DNA of 64,000 nucleotides from Dimorphilus gyrociliatus (taxonomy: Eukaryota > Annelida > Polychaeta > Dinophilidae), in the NCBI GenBank assembly GCA_904063045.1, contig CAJFCJ010000010.1, positions 868,001 to 932,000 on the forward strand. Direction: 5' to 3'. Under the pieces are notes generated by a model that was not told the DNA's origin, searched no databases, and saw only the letters and a list, made by a program, of their open reading frames with translations. The translations under genes and the position numbers were made by a program. Every line of letters starts with the position of its first letter. The first letter of the stretch is position 1. This document shows positions 25,781 to 38,000 of this stretch, one piece after another.

Positions 25781-26400
25781 AACTGTACAGATGAGAGTTG
25801 GATAGAGCTCCAAAAAGAAGAATTTTGGTGCACATGAGCCCTAGCAAATGGTATGACCCCAAATTTACTAGAAAAGCTGTCAGAACAAAGAATGCATCTA
25901 TTTCCATCTGGAGGTGCATAAGGGCAGATGGAACAAGAGCGATAAAGGCCTATGATGGGTATATGGACAATATCCTTCACCAGTATCCTCAAAGATGAAC
26001 TATTTCCAATATTTAATAGAGATAACCTGCTTATGCAAGATGATGCTAAATGCCATACATCTGCGTTTAGTCAGAAAAAACAAAATGTAAGTTCTGGAAG
26101 CCCTGAATTGAATATTATAAAAAATATGAGGGCCTATCTGAAAAACCAACTCTCAAACAATGTCTTAGAGACAAAAGAAGATTTATGGAGGTCAGTAGAG
26201 GAGGAGTTTCCTAGAATACCAAACTGGTACATTACAAACTTGTAAAAGAGTTTCCACAAGAGACTCAGACTTTGTATCCGAAATAAACGAAAAAATATAA
26301 GATATTGAAGAAAAAGAGAGGTGATTATTAACGCTAATATAGTTTATACATCAACAAAATGTAAAAATAAAAATATTTCTTCTTAAGGTTATTGGTACTG
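25781..26400 (+). mobile_element. truncated, inactive Tc1/mariner element
   Basis: The 5' part of a Tc1-type transposase gene is missing; the remnant starts at TDESW, the first catalytic Asp region. A frameshift follows, then IWRCIRADGTRAI near 25900-25940, LLMQDDAKCHTSAF (second Asp, near 26035), and SPELNIIKNMRAYLKNQL near 26100. The DD34E glutamate (normally in PIENLW) is Lys here, and several residues between the second Asp and this position are lost. The remaining C-terminus ends in a stop after LYPK near 26286. GGTACTG then TA at 26394-26402 resembles the outer end of a Tc1 inverted repeat with its TA target. The element abuts the RLE part of the retroelement and probably removed or displaced its 3' end. 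Confidence 0.8.
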
Positions 26401-29400
26401 TATATAACATCATTATCTTATGGAAAAATTGCAATTTTTGTAAAGTTTTTGATATTCCCTTGTATAGATTGTCATCCTGATCGATATAATTAACTATCTT
26501 TGGGGTATAGTTGATTTAGTCTAACCCATTAATGTAGTGATACAAAAGACACAATTTCGGTTGTGATGGATTTCACCTCCAATTAACATTTAGTCAACTG
26601 TATCAATTGAGATTGTAGTTTTGTTTATAATAATTCCCAGCAGAAGGTGTTAAATGTGGAAAAATACTGTCATTTACTGTATTGATCATCTTAATAACTT
26701 ACATCATAAGAATTAGCATGATACCTTAAATTGTTACAAACAACCATGATTAATGACTGATATTTATAGTTTACAAAGTGTGGTACAAATGCCATGAAAC
26801 TCATGTAGCTTATATTCTACCAATTGATATAATTAAGGATAGGGTTTAGTCATTCTAACATGCTATAACCAAATCATCAACACTTTGTTTAGTGAATTTC
26901 TTTAAACATTTTTTTTATCTATTGATATATTTTTATTTAAATGTATAGCTGTGGTGCCATCTACACTCTAATTTCTGAAAAAAAGAATGTTATTTTATAT
27001 TTATAAACTATTTAGTAGGTAAATATAAAAATGTCTACATTGTAATGAGTTGCATAAGTTGCGGGTCCGATATCCAGTACTCAACTACCAAGTTCTGTTC
27101 ATTATTAGACAAGAGATCTTATACAAGTTATAGACTTTTTATGACATGAATTTTTATTGAATATGGATGTTATTCACTCAACATTCCAATGCCGAAAGTT
27201 TATTAGTAATATAATAATTTCTTATATTTGAAGTATGTTATTCTTTTAGTGATTCCATAAGGAATTAATGCAATGTTTAAATGAAAACTGTAAAGCAAAT
27301 TCCAAGCATATTTTGGCTTTTCATTTGTCTCTTTGAATAATATCTCGAAAACAAAAATTCCAAAAGGGACATTAGTTGATAGTTGTATTTGTTGGATAAA
27401 TTTCACTGACATTCTGTCCTTCAAAGTCTATTTCTATGTCTGATAGGAAGAACATTGAAAGATATCATATATAATAGAACTATTACGAATTATGTAAACA
27501 TAGACAAACCTGTGCTTTGTGTTGTCATTAAAACAACAATAACCGTTATAACTAATACTATAAATATTAATCCGCTAAAGTTTCTTATTTTCGTTAGAAC
27601 GGATGTGGTTTTTTCACGAACTATTCCATTTTCATCAATAAAATATTTATGATGCGAAACTGGAACAAAATGGTAGCACTGAAAGGAAAAAGCAAAATTA
27701 AGTATTAGAAAATATCACAGTTTTCTTCTGTATTTAATAGAAAATTGAACTTTAAACTTTTCCTGAAAAAATTGCAATATATCTTTCTAACGTGATATTA
27801 TAGATTAGATTGAGAATACGAATTTTAAAAATTAATTAGAAATACTAAGATATAGACTAAATGAAGAGAGAGAGAGAGAGAGAGAGTATGTATGTGTATA
27901 TGCGTTAGAAAGCTGGAAAGAGTCTTTTATTAATTTACATATTATCTCAACAGTTTGCCTATAAGTGACACTAATTAAGGAGATTCTGACAATTTTCATT
28001 CTAATTAAGCAATTATTCACTTTTAAAATCATCATTAAAAATTATTGATAATTAAGATAAATATATTGTTTATATTGAAACTGATTAGTTGGTGATAAAA
28101 TCTAAGAATTCAAGAGACTTGAACAGATAGGAAGTGAACATATTAAAATTAAAATATTGGCTGAGAAAGCAATTCAGTATATGGTGTTTATTCTTTTAAA
28201 AAACAATTCTTTCAAGAAGAATCATCATTAAAATGTGAAAGATATTTATTTATTTAATGCTGAGGTAATCAGTTTGATCATCTTTTATTGATTTTTGTTT
28301 CCAGTTTTTTTTCCATCTTATGTTAAAAGATTGACTATGTGTATAATGGTAATTAATGGCTTTATGAAAGTATTTCTCGTATATTATACTCATTAACTGG
28401 AACGGTTTACTGGAGAAGAGGTTTAATGATTACGCTTCTGTTCTTGTTGTTATTCAGAAGGTAAGGCTGAAGTAGCCAAAGTGTTTCCCTCTTCATTATC
28501 CTTGTCATTATGCTGCACTTTTTTTTGTAATTTGTTTATTTTAGTCTCTTCATTTTGTAAACCGTAGCATAGTTGTCTTAAGAAATAACTTATAAGAACC
28601 CCTTCCCCATTAGTATTTATATGATTTATTTTTGCCTATTCACCTTTACTATTTAAACCTAATAATTGCTTCTTAGAATTTTAATTACTTTTCTTTTAAA
28701 TGTCTGTACAAGTCTTTACAAGACTTTATAGACAGGACAGTCTTTTAGGGATTTCCTTCCTTTCTTTAGAAGTGCTATCAGATAATTTTATGGCAATAAA
28801 ACCTTAGCAAAAAATACCTAAGTGTTTTCTATAGCTAACGGTGCTTCGAGCAATTTAGTACTAAGAAAATGAGGGCTATTAGAGCTATAGAAGTATGATT
28901 ACGTATCGCTGTTTTCTTGCTTTTATTCCCAAATTGAGTTGAGTCATACGGCATATTATCAATTCTCTATGGACCTAATATTACAAATCATGTTAAAGAG
29001 TAAAAAACAAAAAGAATCCTAAAGCTATTTCCATCCAAAATGAAACTGCATTTTTTATCTCTTCCCTATCCTATTAATATCTGATATTGTCTAATAGAAT
29101 ATTTAAATAAATAAAAGTCGTTACATGTAAATTATCCAATGATATGTCAAAATGTAATAAAATTGCAATTATATCTTCATATTTCCCTTTCTATCGACGT
29201 TTTATCATGTATATGACAAATTCTATTCTTTTCCTGTGTACAAGGGTTTTTCAACCTTGAAGTTAATCTTTTTAAAACAAGGCTTTTTGATTAATTCTCA
29301 ATTCTCTTCCCCTCAATTGACTTTATTTATTTTTTCTTAAACAGTTTAGAAATATTCAATTTTTACTTCTCTAAGCAGAGAAAGAAATTGAAATTTTTTG

Positions 29401-29858
29401 TTCATGGAATTAATTAAATATTGTTTTATCAAAAACAATATATTATATCAGCATTACATGAACTTTTATCTATAAGTGATATTAATAGTCCAAGTTTATG
29501 CAAGAGATTGGACGTATAGAAGTCTATGTTTCCCAATGACTATATGATAAAAAGAGAACACGATAATTGAGATTATAAATATTACTATTAATTATAATTT
29601 AACCTAGTTTATTCCTTATTTTCATGACTATTCTAAAATAAAATGTAAGAACAAGAGAGAAAGAATTTCATAGATGTCTTTTAGTAAATTACTTTGTCGC
29701 GTAAATCCGGTACAGTTCTCTTTCAATGTCTTGTTTGTTTATGAATATTGAGTATTATTTCTCTCTCTCTCTCTCTCATTCTTTCTTTATATCTCTGTTT
29801 ATTTCTTAATTATTGGCTTGTTTTACTATTTTTAATTTTTTTGCTTTCTCCTTTATTT

Positions 29859-30056
29859 TCATTTTCTCTTTTTTTCTTTTCTACAAACCTTCGGTTGACA
29901 ATTTGAGTGATGATCACAGAGTGGGCTGCAAATATGGTTACTACAGTATTTATAATCTCCGGTCTCATCAACGTATCTATCTACACGGTTGTTTAAATCC
30001 GATAGAAATAAAGTTGGACATTTCGACCCATCGGCTGTTTGTAGCGCTGGTATCAT
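29859..30056 (-). CDS. candidate cysteine-rich exon, unknown
   Basis: An open frame with better codon complexity than its surroundings encodes six cysteines in a short span (SKCPTLFL, then YCSNHICSPLCDHHSNCQ) and ends in a basic Lys/Arg tail before a stop. A possible acceptor, ATACCAG, precedes it, so it may be a last exon read from position ~30041 rather than an independent gene. The signal-peptide exon upstream on the same strand (32002-32238) could belong to it, but the phases do not join cleanly with the most obvious donor. No family recognised. Confidence 0.3.
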   Translation of the reverse strand: MIPALQTADGSKCPTLFLSDLNNRVDRYVDETGDYKYCSNHICSPLCDHHSNCQPKVCRKEKKRK

Positions 30057-32001
30057 GATTTAACTGAAGACAACCAATGAATATAGTGAGAAAACGCGGG
30101 GACCTATACACAGTAATTTTCAGACCTATTTCGGTTGAAATTGTTATTCTTAAGTTTCTTTTACTTTTTGAGATATTCCTTTTAAATTCCTAGTTGTAGG
30201 TATATATGTATATATTTTAGATGTTATTCTTCCTCTTCCTTTAGTTTTCAGCTTAGCAGAAAGGAATAGTACAGAAGAAATATTATATTCTTTCTCCAGA
30301 TCAAAGGGAAAAGAAGAAAGAAGAGAAATGAGATATTCCTTCTTAATTAATTCCTACCAGTCAAGTACTTTATGCAATTTGTGATTGACTTCATCTGTTG
30401 TACGATGCAAAAATAAAACATTTTAATGAAAGAATTACATTTAAACAACTTTTTAATCCAGTTTGGTTTTCTTATCTTCTCCTTCTTATACCTCTCAACA
30501 GTTTTTTTTTATAAAGCAGCTATTCTAGTAAATAAGCCAATCAGATTGTCTTATTAATTCACTTTCAGCTTTGATATCTTCTCTTTCTAGAGTTTTAGAA
30601 CCACGAGTATTTTTTCAAATAGACCACATAACTACTAGTTTTCCGAAATTGACTATTTAAACGCCCTCTAGTCCAATATGGTTGCATGAAGTAATTATTT
30701 AACTATTATCGAGATGACACTAATTGCTGTAGGATCTAAAATGTCGCAGTAGCAAAATAATTAAGCCAATAGAAAGATTTTGATAACAACTAAAAAGAAA
30801 CAGCAAAATTAATGGAAAAATTAGGAAGCATATTAAGAATTTTTCAAGTTTTAATTGATAAATGACATTCTCTTTTCCTTTTTTTACATAATTTTCCACA
30901 GATAATTTTCTTGATGAAGAAATGTTGAAAAATTAATAAGAAATATAAATAAAAAACAACAACAATGCAGCAAATTATTTTCTCCTTTCTTTTACTTTTA
31001 ATAAAGGCGAGATAAAGTAAAAAAAGAAAAACACTAGGCAGAAAAAGAGAAAAATGTCCATAAATTGTTGTGTTTTTTTTTCGCTCTTCATTGACGTAGT
31101 ATCATCCTTCTATATTTAAAACAAAAAAGATACAAGAGGCCAGATAAAATTATTAATGACGTAATATTTCACTAGGAATGTCTTTAAGCCTAGATCCTTT
31201 CAGACTATTCAATCGTCTATGAAATTAGGAAATTTGTCTTCGTGTAACAAAGCCAATAAATTCTTACATAAAAAAAAGATATTGGCGAAGAAGAGAGGAG
31301 AATTCTTTTTAAAAACAACAAAAAGTGTCATTTTCAGAATGAAACATTAAATAGAATAACCTGCTAAAGTCATCTTTGTCGTCCTCTAGTTATCTTTCTA
31401 TCACTGTGTTTCCATCACTTTACTTCCTAATATTAATATTTAAACTTATTTCAATAAATAAAGTTTAAATAATTGACTATCTAGCGGTTCGAATTTGTTA
31501 TCTTTCGTATTTATGCAAATGCTTGAAAAGAGAAACAATTTTCCACTGGAATTGTTTCTAACATAATTGTAGAGCGATGGACCCGTACAAATGAAGGCTT
31601 TGTTCAATGGATACTAATGCGTTTTGTTCGCTCAGGCCTCGAACTAGGATGCGATTGACTTATTTTATATAAATTTCTTAAGGATTAAGATAAACTGATT
31701 GAATTAATATAAGCCATTTAAAAAAGGTGTTGTTATTAATTTTATGATTGTATTTCTCAAGAAATTTTCATTTTATTCAAATTTTGAAAAGGTAAAATTA
31801 GTTTTTACCAAAAATAATTAATAGTTTTTTGAATTGGCTTTCATTTCCATCCAGAAATAATGGAATGCATAAATACTACAAGTATAAATCATAGACTTTT
31901 AACCATCTTCCCTCTGGAAAATTTTGCAGTATTAACCCCAAGGTGGACGGTGAAAACCAGGGCAGTCAGGTGGACAGCCAAATCTAATTTTTTTGTTTTT
32001 T

Positions 32002-32238
32002 TCAAAAAAAAGTTACATTTAATTGAAAATGATGAAAGCAAGGGTCACAATACCTGCATAAAAAATCGCAAAGTTCGTCTGATGGGGATTTTTCATCTTC
32101 AATACTATCAGTTGGCAAATCTGCTGATGATGGTTCAGAAGTTAATTCATCTGTAGATTGAACGGGAAGAGTGGATGATATTCGTAATATGAGTAATAAA
32201 ATAAATATCTTGTAAATTTGTTTCATGGTTGCTTTCAT
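32002..32238 (-). CDS. candidate secreted-protein first exon
   Basis: The frame starts at ATG 32238, with a second ATG at 32226, and opens with a clear signal peptide (MKQIYKIFILLLILRIS). An acidic Ser/Glu/Asp-rich stretch follows (STDELTSEPSSADL...), then cysteines (LCDFLCRYCDPC). A good donor AG|GTATTG near 32053 would end the exon after LCDFLC. This looks like the start of a secreted propeptide or small cysteine-rich protein. The remaining exon or exons are not certain; the cysteine-rich frame at 29859-30056 is a possible partner. No family recognised. Confidence 0.4.
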   Translation of the reverse strand: MKATMKQIYKIFILLLILRISSTLPVQSTDELTSEPSSADLPTDSIEDEKSPSDELCDFLCRYCDPCFHHFQLNVTFF

Positions 32239-33299
32239 CAATTGAAATAATGAAGTTAAATAGTTTAAGTAGTTATATCATTTATATTCGATAAAATAAA
32301 CCGTTATCGTTTTTAATTTTCATTCGCGCAGCTGTGGGTATTTTAAATTAAAAGATAAAATGAATCTTTAACTATTAGTGCTTAACAAGAGTACCTTATC
32401 AAATGATTTATAGCAATAAGAAGTTACTGATATAACTTTGATTCCATCCGCGTTTAGATAAATGAACAAACAAATATGCAGTATTACAAAATTATATTCA
32501 ATTTGCTTATTTTCTATTAATAAATAGTTGACTCTACTAAAAGAATATTTATTTATTTCTTTTTCATAAACGTCATATTCAATCTATTTGGATGACCTTA
32601 ATTATACATTTGTTTTTGTTATTTTTGTTATTATAGGACTATCGTTCATTCATTCATTCATTCATTCGGGTATTCTTCTTTCAGTTGGGTTTGTTTCTTC
32701 TAATTTTTAATTTTTAATTTTCTCATCTCCTCTTTTATCAATATTTATTCATTTAGAGAAAAGAATGACATACCAGTGTCCCGTATTAAGTACACTTAAC
32801 AATTTATTATTTAATTGTTATTTTGATTAATTAATTAATTAATTACACTTTTGCTTTTATTACAAAATACAGTAACATCCCGTTTTTCGCGCTTTGTTTA
32901 CTTTCGCTTCAGAGTATTGAAAGATAGTGGCCGTTGTTCAATTTTTACAAGTCATTTCGTAAAGGTGTCTACTTATTTTCATTTATTTAAATATAGATTT
33001 TTTAAACCTTTTTTATCTCTGTTTATTATATATTTATATCTTAATGTTTAAAAATATTAACCATTGTCTGAACATTAAAAGACAAAAAAAAACAATCAAT
33101 TTAAGAATTTCGTTTTCTTTGATCAAAGCTAGATTTTCAAGGACAAGAATAGGCCTTTCCTTTTTATTGGCAAAAAATAGTATTTTTTTGTTGATAATAA
33201 TGATTACTTTTCTCTGTTAGGGATAGTCGAAATATTTTAATATTGAGGGTTTGAACATGTATAGTGTTTACTTTGATTGACTGTAGATGGAGCTGTTGT

Positions 33300-33309
33300 T
33301 ATATAAATA
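33300..33309 (+). promoter_or_regulatory. TATA box, lengsin-like gene
   Basis: TATATAAATA lies about 180 bp upstream of the ATG at 33482, with room for a 5' UTR. A TAGATGGAGCT motif, related to the recurrent AGATGGCG element, lies at 33284, just upstream. Confidence 0.4.
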
Positions 33310-33481
33310 GACAGATCAATAGTAAACAGCGCCTGCGGTACTTTGTTTACGAAAAGTAGGTAATATTAATCTACTTATTGATATCTAGGCATTAGATTGT
33401 GTCTGATTTCGTGTAGTACATAAACTGATTCTTATAAATATTTAACCCGTTTCCTCTGTATTTACAGCAATATTATTAAAT

Positions 33482-34885
33482 ATGGCCTTATCATCGAATC
33501 ATTTGGAGATTCTGCGCAAGAGTTTGCTAGATAATAAGATAGATTATGTAAGATTTACGTGGTGCGATTTAAATGGAATTTCCAAGTGTAAAATAGTGCC
33601 AGCATGGTGTATTGAGAAATCTGAAAATACACTCAAATCTGGAGTAACGGCGACATGTAGTAAGTTATAAATACTCCACATTAATTAATTTAAATATCTA
33701 ACAATAAACCACCATCCGTTTCCGTTCTCTTCAGATGTTCTGGCGTTCGGACCGCAGGGTATAATACCAGCAATTGAGATAGATGAGACTAAGATATGCT
33801 CCAATTGCATAATTTTACCAGCCGTAGAACTCTATCGAGATTTAGTTTGGGCATCGGAAAAAGACTGTAAGATTGCCCAAGTAATCTGTGAAACATTTTG
33901 GATGGATAGGACGCCTCAACAGGCAAATCCAAGATTCGTGGCGAGAGCTCAATTAACAAAGTTAAAAGATCTTGGTTATAAGCTCTTATCTGCTTTTGAG
34001 AATGAATTTGTTCTTAAAAAGGACGGAAAGTTTGTATTTGATGAATGTTCATCCGAAACGTATAATACGATAACAACAAGTAAATATGAGTCTTTCTTAA
34101 CGAATGTGGAGAAAAATTTACGACACGCTGATATAATGTGTCCAACAATTGAGGTCGAATTTGGAGGAGGGCAGTTTGAAATTACTATAGAATGTAACGA
34201 AGGTATAAAAGCGGCTGATGATAGTTTTACTTTCAAAGAAGCCATTAAGGAGATGGCACAAAAATGTGGCATGTCAGCATCCTTCATGAGTAAAATTTCA
34301 AAGGTGATTGGAAGCAGTTCTCACTTTAATCATTCGATTAAGCGTGTTACGACGGAAGATAACGCCTTCTTCGATGCAAGTAATAAAGTTAAGATGTCTG
34401 ATGAATGTAAGCATTGGATGGCCGGTTTAATAAAACACGCCAGAGCGCTTACAGCCTTCTATGGCCCCACTACTAATTGTTATGATAGATTGCATAACAT
34501 ATATTGCCCCACAATAGCTAATTGGGGCTTTGAAAATCGACTTGCTAGCTTTCGATTAGTGAGCAATAGTGAACATGGAACCTACATCGAAAATAGAATT
34601 CCATCGGCGGCTTCTAATCCGTATCTGGTTTTAGCTGCAACAGTAGCGGCTGGTATCGACGGTTTGGTTCATAAATTGGAATGCCCACCGATGAACGATG
34701 AAAACGCAGTTGTCTTACCGAAGAGTTTGGAAGAAGCACTCGACGATTTAGAGAAAGATACTGTTCTTTGTAAAGCTCTAGGAAAGGAACTAGTAGAATG
34801 GTTCTGTATTACCAAAAGAGTGTGCGAGATAAAGGTGCTTAAAACTAAGGAAGATGCACAGGTCATGTACGAAAGAATCATTTAG
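33482..34885 (+). CDS. lengsin-like glutamine synthetase (GS class I fold)
   Basis: Two exons, 33482-33659 and 33735-34885 (donor A|GTAAGT, acceptor TTCAG, phase 1), give 442 residues. The N-terminal beta-grasp domain starts near DYVRFTWCDLNGISKCKIVP, the class I/lengsin form rather than the short eukaryotic GS-II. Catalytic-domain motifs are present: the metal-ligand segment FENEFVL, EVEFGGGQFEIT, NCYDRL, NRLASFR, and IENRIPSAASNPYLVLAA with the ENR arginine. The usual HxHxS (GMHVHQSL) is SHFNHSI, so the second His is Asn. Vertebrate lengsin is a catalytically silent lens protein, while GS-I enzymes make glutamine from glutamate, ammonia and ATP. Which applies here cannot be read directly. 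Its AATAAA at 35005-35010 lies 16 bp from the stop codon of the convergent kinesin gene. Confidence 0.92.
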
Positions 34886-35025
34886 ATAGACGGTTATTTA
34901 ATAATAGTCTATAACAATACACATGTCGATGATTTTCCTCCTTGTTCGTTGTCATCATCTACGAAAGGAAATGATATTAGAATAACATTTTTAAATATCA
35001 AAAGAATAAAATAGACAAATTTTTC

Positions 35026-38000
35026 CTACCCGTTACCTTTCTCTTTCGCTAAAAGTTTGTAGCATTTTTCGGCTTCGTCGCTTGTATGAGAATGAAAGAG
35101 TTCTTTTATTATTTTAGTAGACACTTTGGACTTATTTTGTTCTTCCGCCATAATTACTAATCTTCTCCATTGAGCTATTTTTATTTCCGCCTTTGTCGCT
35201 CTCTTCTTCATTACGGCCAATTCCATTGAGTATTTAACTTTATTGATGTCAACTTTCTTTGATCCATTTTCAACATTTAAGGAACGACCCTGATTCGACG
35301 CTTCTTTAAGTAAAGCGCTCTTAGTATTTGTAATATTTCTTTGCTGTACTATTTTTTGTACACCCCATAGTTGCAGCATAATGGCGTTACTTTTAAGTTG
35401 CTCCAGTAGCTGTATAGATAGATATAAAGGCGTTATATTCTCTGACATTAAATGAAGACAATTTCAATAAAAACCTTTTCCGATATATTTTCATAATGAT
35501 AAGTTTTATCAAAGTTCCAATCAGGATTTGTAGTTTTTGAAATAGTCTTTGTATTTGTCCATTCAGTTTCGCCATACATTTGGTATTTGCAGTAAAATTC
35601 TTTAAATCTTGACGGCAAGCCTCTAGCCGATAATATTTTAAAGATAAAATGTAAATCTTTTCCAATTAAATCTTCGGGCTTATCAACCCAAATGTCGTCC
35701 TTATCTGTTAGAACTTTGCCTTTTTTATTGCAAGGCAACAATTCAATGTTTATTTTGCCAATTTCGTTTCCCTATAGTTTCGTTAACAGTTACATTGCTT
35801 TGTGTGTTAGATATTTAAGAATTAATACCTTAAAATCTAATATTTCTAATTGTTCCTTAGCGTCAAGAACGTAGGAGAGACTCTGCGTCCAAACTTTTAC
35901 AGATCCTACGTGTACTTCTGCGTCTTCATCTTCGGCAAAAGGATCCCTACTCTAATAGTTGCGAGATGAAAATATTATTATTAAAATGCATTCTTCCTCT
36001 GCCTTTTTCTTTTGTACCTTATCAACTTCGAAACTTTCACCATCTTGATACTTTTCAAATAATTCTTGCATAACATATTTTCTGTTCATGAATTTCTCCT
36101 TTGGCCAAACCCATTCAAGATTATTTTCAAGATTTTTCATTTTAACAAATATCTATTTTAAGAACACTACCTTAATTAGGGAAGAAGTCAATAATAAGAA
36201 TTGTTTATATATTTACTTTTGTTCTTCCTTCATTTTCTCCTCTAGCTTCTGCTGATACCAGTAATAGTTCAAATTTTCTCTTTTTATTCAATTCTTCAGA
36301 TATTGAATTAGCTTCTTCTATGGCTGGAACTATTTCTGCCATATCTTCATTTAATATTAGTTCGTCTGCAAAAGTTTTTTGTTTGTAATTATAAATGAAT
36401 AATTCTTATTTTTTATTAGTGTTTTATACCTTTAGATAAAGGTCTATCATCGTCTCCATCGTTCATACTTAATCCCGAGTTACGGGCTATTTCTTGTTGA
36501 GCCATTTCAAAAGTAACGTCAATCTTTTTGTCTGACGGATTAGCGTAGACGAAAAGTTGTGTTGTGCCAAACATGATACGATCGTAACCTTCGAGTTCTT
36601 CGGTTTCGTTTATCACTTGGCCATTGACAAGAATTTTAGACTCTGATGAAGCTTTTTCAATGGTAAACTTTCCCTTGGTTTTCCTAATTATAGCATGTTT
36701 ATTTAAAATGCTCGGACCATTGAGACGAATGTTTGACGATTCATCTTTGCCAATTATAGTTTCGTCATTATTTAATAGATGAAAAATGTGGCCAGTAAGC
36801 TGAGGATCAAAGTTAAGATTATAAAGATGAGGAGTGTTTTTTAGCGCTTTTTTCTTCTCATTCATTTCGTTATTCTTAGTACTGCCAGCTTCTCTTGCTG
36901 CTTTAAGTTTTTCTTCAAATGCCTTTTTCATTTCTTCCATTTCTCTGGCGTTTTCGTCTAATTGTGCTGCGTAATCTTCTTCCATTTCTTTCTTAAGAGC
37001 TGCTTTTTCATCGGCTGTCATATTCTCATCCATGTCATCTTCATCTGCTACAGGAACGCTTATTTTTCCCGATTTTAGCATTTCTTTTAAACGCTCATTT
37101 TCCTCTTGAAGTTCTCTGATCATTTTTTCGGTTGGATCTTCATTAACAGTTGCAACATTCTTAATTTGCTTAGCTCTATCTGCGTATCTTAGTGTAGACA
37201 AAGTTTCATCGTAATTGATATCGGCAGGGCTAATAGCAGCTATCTATTATTTCAATAGACTATTACTAAACGGTTAATGAATCGTATTTGTTTACCATTA
37301 TTGTTTTACTATTTCCGCCCAGAGCATTTTTCAATAGTTTCGTTAACACAGAATCTCTGTAAGGAATACGAACTTTTTTTCCAGATGACCTGTCCGCCAA
37401 GGCTGCTATACAATTTCCCAAGGACGACAATGACTGATTAATAGCTGCACCTTCTTTCAACCTATCTCCAGTTGCTCCAGTACTTTCAGCCCTCTCACTT
37501 CCAGCTAAATCGACAAGGTTGCAAACCGCTGTTTTTGCTGTTTCTTCTCCAGCAGCATTTTTAAACTTTTGAACAAAAGTAATACCAACAATAGTATGAG
37601 CTCGACTACTCGTTGCATTCATATTTGTAGAGGCAACTGTTCTATTAAGCGTACCTTCTTCCATTTTACTCTCAATTTCTTCATAATTATCAACTGGATA
37701 AGTCATTAATCCTTCAGCTATTAGGATTAAATACACAACCTATAGATCAACTATATTAAAGAATAGAATAGAAAAAGATATTTCGCTAACCATAAAATCC
37801 TTTCTTTGGATGTTGTCTAACTTTTAAATTAGATTTCTTCGGATTTAATAAATCTCGAACTTTTTCATTATATATTTCTAACATATTGAAACTGACCTAA
37901 AGAGAAAATAACAATTTATTTAAAGAAGCACAAAATCAATATAAAAACAATTAAAGTGCTTGTTTTTCTAGTTTACTTTGAATTTTATTACCTCATAAGA

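Larger units (their letters stand above)
26401..33481. other. mostly gene-free AT-rich region
   Basis: No strong exon. It contains two weak minus-strand candidates for small cysteine-containing proteins (29859-30056 and 32002-32238), (GA)n at 27865-27886, (CT)n at 29759-29777, (ATTC)n at 32645-32667 and a TTAA-rich run at 32827-32848. A GTGCCATCTA motif lies at 26954 and a CGCCCTCTAGT variant near 30663. The final ~200 bp are the putative lengsin promoter and 5' UTR. Confidence 0.5.

Noticed and set aside
29813-30058. Plus-strand frame with a hydrophobic Phe-rich start
   Set aside because: It begins only with a TTG, and the hydrophobic part comes from a pyrimidine-rich tract; the minus-strand frame has more protein-like character.
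31480-31500. GGTTCGAAT, resembling a tRNA B box
   Set aside because: No A box or foldable cloverleaf is found at the right distance on either strand.
33976-34287. Minus-strand open frame within the lengsin-like gene
   Set aside because: It is the antisense of a confidently identified enzyme domain, with no family features.
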